Below are positions 21,990 to 32,749 of a stretch of 64,000 nucleotides of DNA, in pieces (position 1 is the first letter of the stretch; every line of letters starts with the position of its first letter). The notes under the pieces are model-generated. The model saw only the letters and a list, made by a program, of their open reading frames with translations, was not told the origin of the DNA and ran no database searches. The stretch spans positions 43,709,347-43,773,346 of the forward strand of contig CM059199.1 in NCBI GenBank assembly GCA_030323885.1, in the 5' to 3' direction. The stretch is from Branchipolynoe longqiensis (lineage: Eukaryota > Annelida > Polychaeta > Phyllodocida > Polynoidae). The position numbers and the translations under genes were made by a program.

Positions 21990-22200
21990 GTCCATTGATC
22001 TGGGCGTCAGCCGTCACCCGTCACACCGCCAGAGCCCCCTAGTGACACTCTAATGAACTACCCCGTGTCCTGTGCTATGCGCGCGCACCCGGGCTCCCCC
22101 CACACACAGATTATACAGCCCGCCTAAAGAACTCAAACCGGAAGTGGACGTTGTCTATCGCTGCGCATGCCTCCCACTCATCCCCCACCTCCTGGAGTTT
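21990..22200. promoter_or_regulatory. CpG-rich patch with ETS and NRF1-like motifs
   Basis: ACCGGAAGTG at 22137-22146 is an ETS/GABP-type site, and CTGCGCATGCCT follows 24 bp later as a near NRF1 half site. GCGCGCGCACC lies just upstream. The composition contrasts with the AT-rich DNA to the left. No exon was recognised, so promoter function is an inference. Confidence 0.3.
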
Positions 22201-22239
22201 TGGGGCGCAGGGGAACCATCTGTTGTCGGCGTTGTTTCG

Positions 22240-22704
22240 GATAGTCCCTCACCCTCACACCCCCACACCCTCACACCCTCACACCCCCACATCCCCCACA
22301 CAGAGACATGGACACACCCATACACCCCTCACCCACATCCCGCCTGCCTGCGAGACAAACGGTTTTCTGGTCGGGGGCGACCTCCAACGCCACCTGGTGG
22401 CTTGACGTGAAACCAGACCCACCTGCCCCCTCCCTCGCCCGCCCCCTCCCCCCCTCATACAGCCTCCCTCCCACCACCACCTCCTCTCACCCGCTTTAGA
22501 CGTCTTCATCCGGGGACTGCGGCCGGGTGGGAATTAATCGCAGCCGGCCGGGCCGGGTTGGGTGTCTGGCCGGGGCCGGGGCAGAGTCCGGGTTGTCCAA
22601 TCTTGAGGGTGTCCGTGGGAGAGCAAATGTGTGTGAGGGATGTGTGTAGGGGAGTGGGTGGTGGGGTCGGGGCGGGGCGGGGTGGGTAGGGAGAGCCAGG
22701 ACTT
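22240..22704. other. C-rich then G-rich low-complexity stretch
   Basis: CACCCTCACACCCTCACAC repeats lie at 22245-22340, then C-rich DNA to 22495. A switch to G-rich GGCCGGGCCGGGTTGGG-type sequence follows at 22540-22700. No gene was recognised. Confidence 0.5.
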
Positions 22705-22990
22705 TAATGCCCGGTACACACCTACCGTTTGTGTGCGCACACCTCCCGTATACGATCGAAAACTGCCCGTTTCACCCACAAAAATCGCTTGTTGTGCGCT
22801 CCCCGCGCACACCTAGCGATTGCGATCCGCGCATAAAACTTAGTTTTTAGTGCTAAAAGCGGCCGTTTACGATTGCGATTCGCGATTCGAAAAACGAATC
22901 GGCCCGTTTTCAGTTTTAAGCTGGTCGGGTCGGGTCGAGTCGCAGGTTTTAGTGCGCGAATCGCATACGGTAGGTGTGTACTAGACATTA
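22705..22990. mobile_element. MITE-5 copy (286 bp)
   Basis: The left end TAATGCCCGGTACACACCTA is matched by the inverted right end ACGGTAGGTGTGTACTAGAC then ATTA. The interior is rich in GATTGCGATTCGCGATTCG-like words. A second, complex copy lies at 55278-55716. Confidence 0.7.
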
Positions 22991-23104
22991 GTAGTGTGCG
23001 TATGTCATAAAGGACCGGGCGATATTAAGGGTATTCAGAGTTCCGCTGGTATATTTAATTTTTATGTGATATATTGCAATTGTGCTTGGACTTACAATGC
23101 AGTA

Positions 23105-23449
23105 GACCAGACGGGATGGCTGAATGAGTTAGAGCGTCCGTCTCCCGTGCTGGTAGATCGTGGGGTCGTGGGTTCGAGTCCCGGTCGAGTCAAACCAATG
23201 TCTTTAAAATTGATACTTGTCGCTTCCTAGCCAGGCACTCGGCATTATTAGGATAGGGCAAGGAATGGTGTGCTCAGTGTCAGGATAATGTGACTGAGTG
23301 GGATACCAGGTCATGGTGCTGGTGGCCTGGTTTCCCAGTGGGACTGCACTATAAAGTCTCCATGAGTGCGCACTGTCACAAGTCGGTACCCATCCTGATA
23401 TGACCTTAGATGTTGCTAGGACATAAAACAACAACAAACAAACAAACAA
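23105..23449 (+). mobile_element. SINE-A, full copy with 12-bp target-site duplication
   Basis: The best copy (345 bp). The tRNA-like head has GGATGGCTGAATGAGTTAGA as box A region and GGGTTCGAGTCCC as box B, with a longer loop between, like a class II (Ser/Leu-type) tRNA. The unrelated body contains GATAATGTGACTGAGTGGGA and CACTGTCACAAGTCGGTACC. The tail is ACAACAAACAAACAAACAA. TACAATGCAGTA occurs at 23093-23104 and again at 23450-23461, a clean target duplication. Box A and B would serve as an internal RNA polymerase III promoter. Confidence 0.9.
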
Positions 23450-23667
23450 TACAATGCAGTATATTTTGTTTTTGTTTGTTTGTTATACTCATTGATGAAT
23501 CGGGTGTTTTTTTAATTTCAGAAAATTGTTATTGCCCTTGATAGGTCCTTGTTGTCCCGAGCACCAGCCTAGGGGGCAGTAAGTGCCAATGTGGATGGCA
23601 TTGGTTTGAGTCACCTCGAGATCGAAAGCATTACCTGCTGTATAGGAAGCAAGCACTCAACTCACCC

Positions 23668-23745
23668 AGTCCTCCCGTCCTGACATTACCTTAGATGTTG
23701 CTAGGACGTAAAGCCAAAACCAACATCAACAACAACACTCAAACC
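23668..23745 (+). mobile_element. SINE-A 3' fragment
   Basis: CCTTAGATGTTGCTAGGACG then AAAGCC and a CAACAACAACA tail. The sequence just 5' (23560-23667) has a head-like GCCTAGGGGGCAGTAAGTGC that may belong to a diverged relative. Confidence 0.65.
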
Positions 23746-23815
23746 TTCCGCCTGGTGCGCTTACTTATTACTGAATATAATTAATACTATTAATGCTAAT
23801 TTATACTATTAATGT

Positions 23816-23854
23816 ACTTGAAGGAGCTCTATTAATATTAGAGCTCCTTCAAGT
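23816..23854. repeat. perfect 16-bp hairpin, 7-base loop
   Basis: ACTTGAAGGAGCTCTA at 23816-23831 is the exact complement of 23839-23854. It lies in AT-rich DNA with repeated ACTATTAATG words. Confidence 0.85.
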
Positions 23855-23893
23855 TCAAGTACAACATGTGGGAGGCAGGAGGGCAGGGGGTAC

Positions 23894-24783
23894 TTATGTA
23901 GCAGTCACACTACGACGACAATGGGAGGACGACAGACTGGCGGCTGGAATTTTGAGAAATCACGACGACATATGCAAATTCGGGCTAAGTTGGACGACAA
24001 TCGGACGACATCCGGACGACATCCGGACGACAAACGGGACGACAGCGGGACGACAGTGTCTGTGTCTGTGTGTGTGTGACTGTGTCTCTGAGTGTGTGTC
24101 TGTGTGTGTCTGTGTGTGTGTGTTTGTGTGTGTGCACAGACACACACAGAGACACAGACACACACAGACACAGACACACACACAGACACACACAAACACA
24201 CACACAAACACAGACACACACAGACACACACAGACACAGACACACACACAGACACACACACAGAAACACAGAGACACACACAGAGACACAGATATACACA
24301 CACACAGACACAGACACACACACACAGACGCACACATAGACACAGACACACACATAGACACAGACACAGAGACACACAGAGACACATACATGGAGAGAGA
24401 AGCAACTACAGCTTAACGACAAGACGACAGTGCCGCGACAGTGCCGCGACAGTGCCGCGACAGTGCGACAGTGCCGCCACAGTGCCGCGACAGTGCCGCG
24501 ACAGTGCCGCGACAGTGCCGCGACAGTGCCGCGACAGTGCCGCAAAATCGGCTGTCGTCGAAGTTTTTCAACATGTCCAAAACAACTACGACAACCCGGC
24601 GACAGTCGAGAAAGTGCGGAGAAACTGGAGGTGTCGCGGAGGTGCCGCGGCGACACCTGCGCGACACCTGCGCGACACCTGCGCGACACCTGCGCGACAA
24701 TCCGCGACAATCGACGACAGACCGGAAGTGGGTGTCGCAGGGCTGTCGCCGCTGCTTGTCGTCGTAGTGTGACTGCTACATAA
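23894..24783. mobile_element. MITE-6: 890-bp inverted-repeat element carrying nested arrays
   Basis: Terminal inverted repeats of about 27 bp: TTATGTAGCAGTCACACTAC at the left (23894 on) and its complement ending CTACATAA at 24783. Inside the left arm are GACGACATCCGGACGACAT units. A TG-rich run (24057-24132) then flips at TGTGTGCACAGACACA into a CA/CAGACA run to about 24385. Beyond it lie about eleven 11-bp GTGCCGCGACA units (24428-24545) and 11- to 12-bp GCGACACCTGC units (24655-24700). No transposase frame; the long open frames are repeat artefacts. Confidence 0.75.
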
Positions 24784-24877
24784 CATTGCATATTACTAAC
24801 AAAGATGAAAGAGCTTGTGTTGGTATAGTTCCAAGACCCCTCACTACCCAGACGCCGGCGCTTCCTCCATCTCCTGG

Positions 24878-25221
24878 GACCAGACGGGATGGCCAAATGA
24901 GTTAGAGCGCCCGTCTCCCGTGCTGGTAGATCGTGGGGTCGTGGTTTCGAGTCCCAGTCGAGTCAAACCAATGACTTTAAAATTGATACTTGTTGCTTCC
25001 TAGCCAGGCGCTCGGCATTATTAGGATAGGGCAACGACTGGTGTGCTCAGTGTCAGGATAATGTGACTGAGTGGGATACCAGGTCATGGTGCCAGCGGCC
25101 TGGTTTCCCAGTGAGACAGCACTATAAAGTTGCCATGAGTGCGCACTGTCACAAGTCGGTACCCATCCTGATATGACCTTAGATGTTGCTAGGACATAAA
25201 ACAACAACAAACAAACAAAAA
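24878..25221 (+). mobile_element. SINE-A, full copy with 12-bp duplication
   Basis: 344 bp, closely similar to 23105-23449. TCCATCTCCTGG at 24866-24877 recurs at 25222-25233. The box B region reads GTGGTTTCGAGTCCC. Tail ACAACAACAAACAAACAAAA. Confidence 0.9.
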
Positions 25222-25233
25222 TCCATCTCCTGG

Positions 25234-25825
25234 TACCGCGATGCAAACACAGGTGTCGCCACCCTACTTGTCTCTGGCGCTCCGGTCGATCATATATTGT
25301 ATTACCTTTGTTGCTTAGGCCCATGATTTTAAGGTGCTGTTGTTTAAAAAAAAAAAAACATATAGTATATTATATATGAGTTGGATCTCTATAGTTGGAC
25401 TATAATTTGGTTTGGCGTAATTGTTATTGTAGACCCGCTAAGGCATAAAGAAGAGTAGTTGTGGGAAATACAGTTTATTGACACAAGATAGTACTGTGCC
25501 TGGCTGGCCACAAACCGTCGAATCATAATAATAAGACAAAATTGTTCCTCTCGCCCGAACTGTGAGTTAGTTTGGCGTGCAGGCCGGGTGGCATATCACG
25601 AAGGTGCCGGGCCGATCGGGCACCTGCTGGTGGCAGTGACTAGCGAGTAGCGGGTGCATAATGCTTAGTCGAACCTGCCCGGCGCTAGTGGCACCGACTA
25701 GCGTAAATGCCAGAACCACTGCACAGCCGGCACGTCCGAAACGCTGATCATGAAAACTATTGGCAGGGGAGGAGCACCTACATGGGTACCTACACTGGTA
25801 TATACGTGGATATACTATGTATAAA
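25234..25825. other. no recognised feature
   Basis: Unique-looking sequence with a 12-base A run at 25347 and a GC-richer part at 25560-25740. No gene was seen. Confidence 0.35.
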
Positions 25826-26500
25826 TTGTTAACTTTGGAAATATTTGAAGTGAAAACATGTCAAATTAATGTCTGGATGCACTTAAAACGTCTGATAGTG
25901 ATATCTTACCCTTTATCAGTAAGATCTTCTGTTATTATTATTAAGCTGAATTAGCATATCCATTGTATAAAGAACATCCTGGCAACATCTAAGGTTATAT
26001 CAGTATTGGATTATACAGGAGCAAATATTTACTGAGTGCAGTAGTACCTAAGTTGGATAGACAGGATCAAATCAAGATGTTATTTGTGTGTTGTTGTTTT
26101 ACATCCTACCAGCATCTAAGGTCATATCAGGAAAGGTACCAACTTATGACAGTGCACACTCATGGCGACTTTATAGTGCTGCCCCACTGGGAGATCAGAC
26201 TGCCAGTAGGCCAATCATGACCTGATATCCCACATAGGCACATTATCCTGACAGTGAGCCAAAACATTCCTTCTCCTTTCCTAATAATGCCGAGCGCCAG
26301 GCTAGGAATCGACAAACATCAATTTTAAAGTCATCGGTTTGACTGGACCAGTGTTCGAACAAACAAACCAATGGGTTTGTATCCCCCGATCTCCCAAAAC
26401 AGGAGACGGATGCCAAACTCATTCTGTCATCCCGTCTGGTTTCAAATCTAGATAAATGATTGGTCCGATGAAAGGATAACAGTTTCGAAACCCATTCAGC
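25826..26500 (+). mobile_element. MITE-3 remnant split by a SINE-A
   Basis: MITE-3 blocks GGAAATATTTGAAGTGAAAA (25838) and ACCTAAGTTGGATAGACAGG (26047) precede the SINE, and TCAAATCTAGATAAATGATT (26442) with a TCCGATGAAA end follows it. The interior is much altered. Confidence 0.45.
26088..26445 (-). mobile_element. SINE-A copy inside MITE-3 remnant
   Basis: Reverse-strand SINE-A from the tail side (TTGTTGTTTTACATCCTACC) to the tRNA-like head (ATTCTGTCATCCCGTCTGG). The head region around 26340-26400 carries a duplicated, altered box B stretch. Confidence 0.75.
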
Positions 26501-26705
26501 TTAATTTTACTTTGCCCTGGGTAAGATTACCACGCAGGTACTGACAGAGTTAGGGCCTATGGTGGATGCTGTTGATGTGCCTCTTACTGGATGTTGACAG
26601 CTCCTTCACGTTAATGGGGAAAGTGACTGATATACTAGGATAATAATATAGCCATGTTCACAATCGGCTCTTTTATCAAATAGCAATGCCAGAGTACACA
26701 CAGTA

Positions 26706-27031
26706 CAGTACAACCCCGTTAAACCAAGCTCGGTTAAACCAAACGATTGGTTAATCCAAACTGTTTTCGGTGGCTGGGCAAAATATGACCATTTATCACA
26801 TAAAAAAGTTGGTCAAACCAAAGTCGGTTAATCCAAAGTATTGGTTAATCCAAACAAAATTGTCGGCCCCAGGCCACTTCCGGTACAGTTAAACCAAACT
26901 TTCATGTGGTTTTAAGGTCATCTGAGACTTTTTTTATATGATAAATGGTATTATTTTGCCAGGTCACGGAAAAAAGTTTGGATTAACCGATCGTTTGATT
27001 TAACCGAGGTTGATTTAATGGGGTTAAACTG
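26706..27031. mobile_element. MITE-2 (pogo-like), complete copy (326 bp) with TA flanks
   Basis: The left end CAGTACAACCCCGTTAAACC and the right end GGGGTTAAACTG are inverted matches, each next to TA. Extended inverted similarity (CTCGGTTAAACCAAACGAT) continues inward for about 40 bp. CAGT termini and TA targets fit pogo/mariner. Confidence 0.75.
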
Positions 27032-27111
27032 TATATATATATAAAAATAATAGTGTCAACATACATTGTACATTCATAATGCACCCCCGTTTTTGCCAAA
27101 GACAAGTGAAA

Positions 27112-27192
27112 GTCAAAACTCGGTTAAACCAATGATCGGTTAATCCGAACCAATTTCTAGGGTCCCTTCAAGTTTGGTTTAATGGGGTTATA
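27112..27192. mobile_element. MITE-2 fragment
   Basis: AACTCGGTTAAACCAATGAT and GGTTTAATGGGGTTATATAG are the inner end and terminus of MITE-2. The 9-bp array begins exactly where the CAGT end would lie. Confidence 0.6.
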
Positions 27193-29512
27193 TAGTATGC
27201 ACAGTATGCACAGTATGCACAGTACGCACAGTATGCACAGCATGCACAGTATGTACAGTTTGCACAGTATGCACAGTATACACAATATGCACAGTATGCA
27301 CAGTATGCACATTATGCACAGTATGCACATTATGCACAGTATGCGCAGTATGCACAGTATGGACAGTATGCACATCATGCACATCATGCACATTATGCAC
27401 AGTATGCATAGTATGCACATTATGCACAGTATGTACAGTATGCACAATATGCACAGTGTGCACAGTATGCACAGTATGCACAATATGCACAGTATGCACA
27501 TTATGCACAGTATGCACAGTATGCACAGTATGCACAGTATGCACATTATGCACAATATGCACATTATGCACAGTATGCACAGTATGCACAGTATGCACAA
27601 TATGCACAATATGCACAGTATGCACATTATGCACAGTATGCACAGTATGCACAGTATGCACAGTATGCACAGTATGCACAGTATGCACAGTATGCACAGT
27701 ATGCACATTATGCACAGTATGCACAGTATGCACAGTATGCACAATATGCACAATATGCACAGTATGCACAGTATACACAGTATGCACAGTATGCACAGTA
27801 TGCACAGTATGCACAGTATGCACAGTATGCACAGTATGCACATTATGCAGAGTATGCACAGTATGCACACAATTATGCACATCATGCACATTATGCACAT
27901 TATGCACAGTATGCACAGTATGCACAGTATGCACAGTATGCAAAGTATGCACAGTATGCACAGTATGCACAGTATGCACAATATGCACATAATGCACACT
28001 ATGCACAGTATGTACAGTTTGCACAGTATGCACAGTATACACAATATGCCCAATATGCCCAGTATGCCCAGTATGCACAGTATGCACATTATGCACATTA
28101 TGCACATTATGCACAGTATGCACAGTATGCACAGTATGCACAATATGCACAGTATGCACAGTATGCACACAACAATGCACATCATGCACACTATGCACAC
28201 TATGCACAGTATGCACAGTATGCACAATATGCACATTATACACAGTATGCACAGAATGCACAGTATGCACAGTATGTACAGTATGCACAGAGTATGCACC
28301 GTTTGTGCACAGTGTATGCACAGAGTGTGCACAGAGTATGCACATATTATGCACATTGTATGCACAGAGTATGCACAGTATGCACAGAGTATGCACATAG
28401 TATGCACAGTATGCACATTATGCGCAGTATGCACAGTATGCACATTATGCGCAGTATGCACAGTATGCACAGTATGCACAGTATGCACATTATGCACAGT
28501 ATGCACAGTATGCACATTATGCACATTATGCACATTATGCACATTATGCACAATATGCACTGTATGCACATTGTCCACAGTATGCACAGTGTATAGAGTA
28601 TGCACCGCATGCACATCATGCACATCATGCACACCATGCACACCATGCACATCATGCACATCATGCACATCATGCACATCATGCACAACATGCACAGCAT
28701 TCAGAGCACCACCATGCACATCATGCACATCGTGCACGTCGTGCACGTCATGCACGTCATGCATGTCATGCACATCATATATGTCATGTATGTCATTCAC
28801 ATCATACATGTCACACACGTCATTCCTGTCATACATGCCATGCATGCCATGCACGGCATGCACATCATGCACACCATGCATGTCATTCATGCCATGCATG
28901 CCATTAGGATATGCACGTCCTGCACATAATGTATGTCATGCACATAATGCATGTCGTGCACATCGTGCAGATCGTGCAGATCGTGCCCATCGTGCCCATC
29001 GTGCACACCATGCACGCCATGCACGCCATGCACGCCATACACACCCTGCACACCATGCACATCATGCTCATCATGCACACCATGCAGACCATGCATATCA
29101 TGCAGACCATGCATGCCATGCATGCCATGCATACCATGCATACCATGCATAACATGCATATCATGCATTCCATGCATACCATGCATACCATGCATACCAT
29201 GCATACCATGCACACCATGCATACCATGCATACCATGCATACCATGTATACCATGCATATCATGTATACCATGCACACCATACATACCATGCACATCATG
29301 CACATCATGTATATCATGCATACCATGCATATCATGCATATCATGATTATAATGCATACCATGCATGTCATGCATATCATGCATACCATGCATCATATGC
29401 ATACCATGCATATCATGCATACCATGCATATAATGAATATCATGCATATCATGCATATCAAGCATATCATGCATATCATGCATATCATGCATACCATACA
29501 TACTAATTATTA
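27193..29512. repeat. 9-bp satellite-like array (~2.3 kb), open in all six frames
   Basis: The unit is ATGCACAGT and is nearly uniform to about 28280. Point variants (ATGCACATT, ATGCACAAT) are interspersed. Irregular spacers appear at 28280-28400. After about 28600 the unit drifts to ATGCACATC, then ATGCATACC. None of the six readings of the unit holds a stop, so very long spurious proteins appear on both strands (Met-His-Ser, Cys-Thr-Val, Leu-Cys-Ile, Val-His-Thr periods). No initiation context, splice structure or non-repetitive coding part was seen. Confidence 0.95.
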
Positions 29513-29659
29513 TATATATTATATATAAACCCCTACCACAGCCCCATGACATCCCTAAGCCCCACCACACACCTACCAAGCGACAGCAGAGTTTCTTCTG
29601 ACACTCACATGCTATCAAAATAATCAAACCCACCACCTGACCTGCTGGCGGGCTGGCTG

Positions 29660-29722
29660 TGCTCTTGATTACACAGTACAGGTTGAGTGAGCCGTCTTAG
29701 TGTTATAGGGTCTTTGGTACTG
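29660..29722. mobile_element. MITE-4 right-end fragment
   Basis: GATTACACAGTACAGG is followed by GAGTGAGCCGTCTTAGTGTT and the ATAGGGTCTTTGG terminus. Confidence 0.65.
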
Positions 29723-30556
29723 CTAGCTCATATACAGTAATTCCAGCCCATACCCGCCGAGTAGAGAGTATAATATTTCACATAAAGTTAGTTCAAAGTC
29801 AAGCACTACGAATGCGTAAATAAACAAACAATTAATGTAAACTAAATCAAATGCCCTTGTATAAATAAATATATCTTGGCAGGATCATTTTCTCGTTGTA
29901 AAAACGGGGATATAGTTTGGAGAATCGGCAATCAGAACCTGAAATGCAAAAACCACAGGACAACGGAAATGGACAACAACACAGAACAAACAAAATAAAT
30001 ATAAACACAAACAAAAACAAAAACACAAAACCGGCCGATCTATAACTACAAGTCCTCGCTGACCAGTGGCGATCACATTGTTCGGCAGACGACACCCGAC
30101 CCGTTTTCCCGCCTTTGCAGGCACGACCCCTGGTGGTGCCCGGTAATGTCGGCCCCCTGGTGTCGGTCCCTGGAAGCAGCGCGGGGCCCGTCAGTCGACA
30201 CGGCGGACAACGTGTAATTATGTCGGCTTGGGTTTACCCTACGTCACTTTTACGGCCGGTGCAGAGACAACGGCTCAAGGTGAATGTAGCGAGGCCTGAC
30301 CCACACCGCTCAGGCACAGCCTTTCCTGGTTCTACCGTGTGTCTCTTCTTGTTGTCCCCCTTTTATTTTCCTGCTCCGGCCCCCCCCCCCACTTTTTTTG
30401 TTTTTTTGTTTTTGCTGACAGGCAAATTTGTTTGGAATATGAAGTATCGGACGTGCCGCTACACTACATTGGGAAGCAATGCCCTCGTGCCCTACTACCC
30501 CCCCCCCCCCCCCACACACCTTCCCCCTCGTTTCTCTTTTTGTTGGATCGATACTT
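29723..30556. other. non-repeat stretch, partly CpG-rich
   Basis: AT-rich to about 30010, then a CpG-richer part at 30060-30320, then homopolymer C and T runs at 30380-30410 and a C run at 30500. The 147-codon frame at 30115-30558 has no recognisable domain and ends in low-complexity sequence, so I do not call it a gene. Confidence 0.35.
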
Positions 30557-30565
30557 AGTACTGCT

Positions 30566-30967
30566 TAGATAAAGGATTCACCCGGTACTCAGAGTTGCAG
30601 TACACGGGTGAATACCAACCCTATATAAAAACGGTCGAAAAAGCGGGTTAATGACATGAGAACCTAATTTCACAATCTAAGAAGCAACATTTATTCTTTG
30701 TAGATGTCTTCATATTTACCCGCTACCTTTGAGTTTAAAAATATAATAAAATAGCTAATTTAATACGGTTTAAAATTGAAATCGACGGCGTTCTAGTGCC
30801 GCCATCTGGACTTTTTGCATTCTCTCCCATTTCACCAACTCTGTGCCCATATGGGTAGCCATTTGATGCTGGAGCCCCAGTTTCTAGTTCATGTTCCATA
30901 CTACCCCTATTTTCGCCCGTATTTACACTACGTTGTCCTTCACCCGTCCGGGTGAATTTGTTATCTA
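30566..30967. mobile_element. MITE-7 (402 bp) with 9-bp target duplication
   Basis: TAGATAAAGGATTCACCC at the left and GGGTGAATTTGTTATCTA at the right are inverted. AGTACTGCT (30557-30565) and GGTACTGCT (30968-30976) flank it, a 9-bp duplication with one mismatch. A second copy lies at 46329-46746. The interior carries CTAAGAAGCAACATTTATTC and TTTGCATTCTCTCCCATTTC in both copies. Confidence 0.8.
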
Positions 30968-31017
30968 GGTACTGCTCTGCATGCCACACTCCCAGCAAAG
31001 GAGTACAAGAGATGTCT

Positions 31018-31340
31018 TTTCTTGTTTTCTTGTTTTTGTTGTTGTGTTCTCTCATTTCATGGTGCGCATGGTCCTGACAAGGATCTCATAAGAGAGCCAG
31101 TATGAAATTTACAAAATAATGTTTCTTTTTGTGTGTTTTGTTTTGTTTTGTTTATTGTTCTCTCGTTTCATATTGCGCTTATTCCTGGCAATGGAACCCT
31201 GATAGCGCCAGCAGTAAATTTACAAAATAATGTGTTTCTTTTTAGTTGTTTGTTTTGTTTATGCTCCTCTCATTTCTTGTTCCACATATTCCTGGCAAGG
31301 AAACCATGCGACTAATATGACCAGCAAGAAATGTACAAAA
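31018..31340. repeat. three tandem diverged ~105-bp units
   Basis: Each unit has a GT/T-rich run, then TTCTCTCATTTCAT-like sequence, TTCCTGGCAA-like sequence, a variable AGCCAG part, and AAATTTACAAAATAATGT. Confidence 0.6.
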
Positions 31341-31344
31341 CAAA

Positions 31345-31830
31345 AATGGACAAGGAACATACATTAACGAATAGTCACCGGACGATAACCGGATGACACT
31401 GGATAACAACGTATGTAACCGGACAAGCAACAGTGAACCGACGGGCGAAAACCGAATGTCAAACGGACGGACCGAACATCAACCGGACACATACCGGACT
31501 GTTCACAGACGCGCCAAAAACATATAAAAAACCGACGGACCGAATTCCCGCAAAACCATCAACGACTATTCAGGAAGCAAATTGGAGACGTTATGGATGG
31601 GTACCGGACATGAACCGGACAAAACCGACTAACCGGACTTATACCAGACAGGAACCGTACACGTCAGTCCGGCGGCATTTTGTGCATGTTCAAAACTTGC
31701 CACCATACAAGCCGGACACCACCAGATAGAGAACAGAAACATCAGATGCCTACCATATATAAACCGGACATTGACGTATTTCACCGGACAGTGTCTGGTT
31801 TCTATCCGGTTCCCCAATCCGGTAAGGTAT
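31345..31830. repeat. irregular field of ACCGGACA-type words
   Basis: AACCGGAC or a one-step variant recurs many times without a fixed period, mostly on the plus strand. It is not a normal minisatellite. No coding signature was recognised. Confidence 0.5.
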
Positions 31831-32214
31831 GACTGAGCCACAAGGCACTGACCCACAACTGACGACGGCCTGAAATCTCACAACTTCAGATATCAGAGCA
31901 GTGGGCAGAACTAGGGAGTTTCAATGGCATCTGGTTTCCATGCCAAAGATACTGGGGTCAATCCCACGCAGAGGAAAAGCTAACACTTTCAAAGTTGTTA
32001 CTTGTTGCGATCTTTGCTGGTGTTCGTCATATCTTCTAACCATGGTTGGTACAGTTATTTCCACCTTTTTTTTTAAATAAGAAAACAAGTATTAGGATCG
32101 TTGAACAGAAAATAAATTGTGACAATGATAACCTTTTGAATAATTCGACGAGTTTTTTTAATAGTTAAAAAAAAAAAAAGTAGTTTGTGTTTGTGTCTGT
32201 TTTCATAGATTAAC
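31831..32214. other. no recognised feature
   Basis: Unique-looking DNA with A-rich runs near 32168. A weak SINE-like patch (GTTACTTGTTGCGATCTTTG) lies at about 31995. Confidence 0.3.
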
Positions 32215-32560
32215 TGGGCGAAATATCCTACAGGGCAGAATACTTGCATCTTGTCCGGGGAGTCACAAGTTCAACCGGGACAGAGTCACACAAAACACTT
32301 ACAAAATGTATACCTGTCTATTGCTCGGCACAATTAGGATAGGACTCGGACTGCTTTGCTCGTTTTCCGGATAATATGACCGACTGATGTATCGCATCAC
32401 GGTGCCGGAAGCTTGGTATCCCTATGGGGCAACACTGTGCAGCCCGCCATCCAGGCTGCCATCCAGGGTGCACTTCATGCGCTTCGAGCCATCAGTGTTG
32501 TATTCAATGTCATTAGGGTGTAAAACTCCAATACATCAACCCAATCCAATACACTGGAAC
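32215..32560 (+). mobile_element. SINE-A, old diverged copy
   Basis: Blocks in SINE-A order (GTCACAAGTTCAACCGGGAC, TGCTCGGCACAATTAGGATA, GGATAATATGACCGACTGAT, GGTGTAAAACTCCAA), each with many changes. Confidence 0.55.
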
Positions 32561-32749
32561 AATGCCTTTGAACAAGACCAGATGAAAATGAAGACAATAT
32601 GGATGAAGTGATATTTGTCCAAGTTAAGAGAAAAAATATATTTCCATAACTTGTACAAACTAGCACAGAACACTTAGAATCAAACCATTATAGGTCAACA
32701 TGGAGAAGGTACTGTGACAGACCGTGCCCTGCGCCACTTGAGTGAAGCC

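Noticed and set aside
23105..23190. Possible tRNA gene (box A and box B present)
   Set aside because: It is the head of SINE-A: the sequence continues into the family body and tail, and the cloverleaf does not close.
24055..24385. Possible CRISPR-like repeat-spacer array
   Set aside because: Simple CA/TG microsatellite with no spacers; the genome is clearly eukaryotic.
27182..29152. Open frames of several hundred codons on both strands
   Set aside because: They are readings of the stop-free 9-bp unit; no non-repeat coding part or gene structure is present.
30115..30558. 147-codon frame in a CpG-richer region
   Set aside because: No recognisable domain, and the second half is homopolymer-rich; not enough to call an exon.
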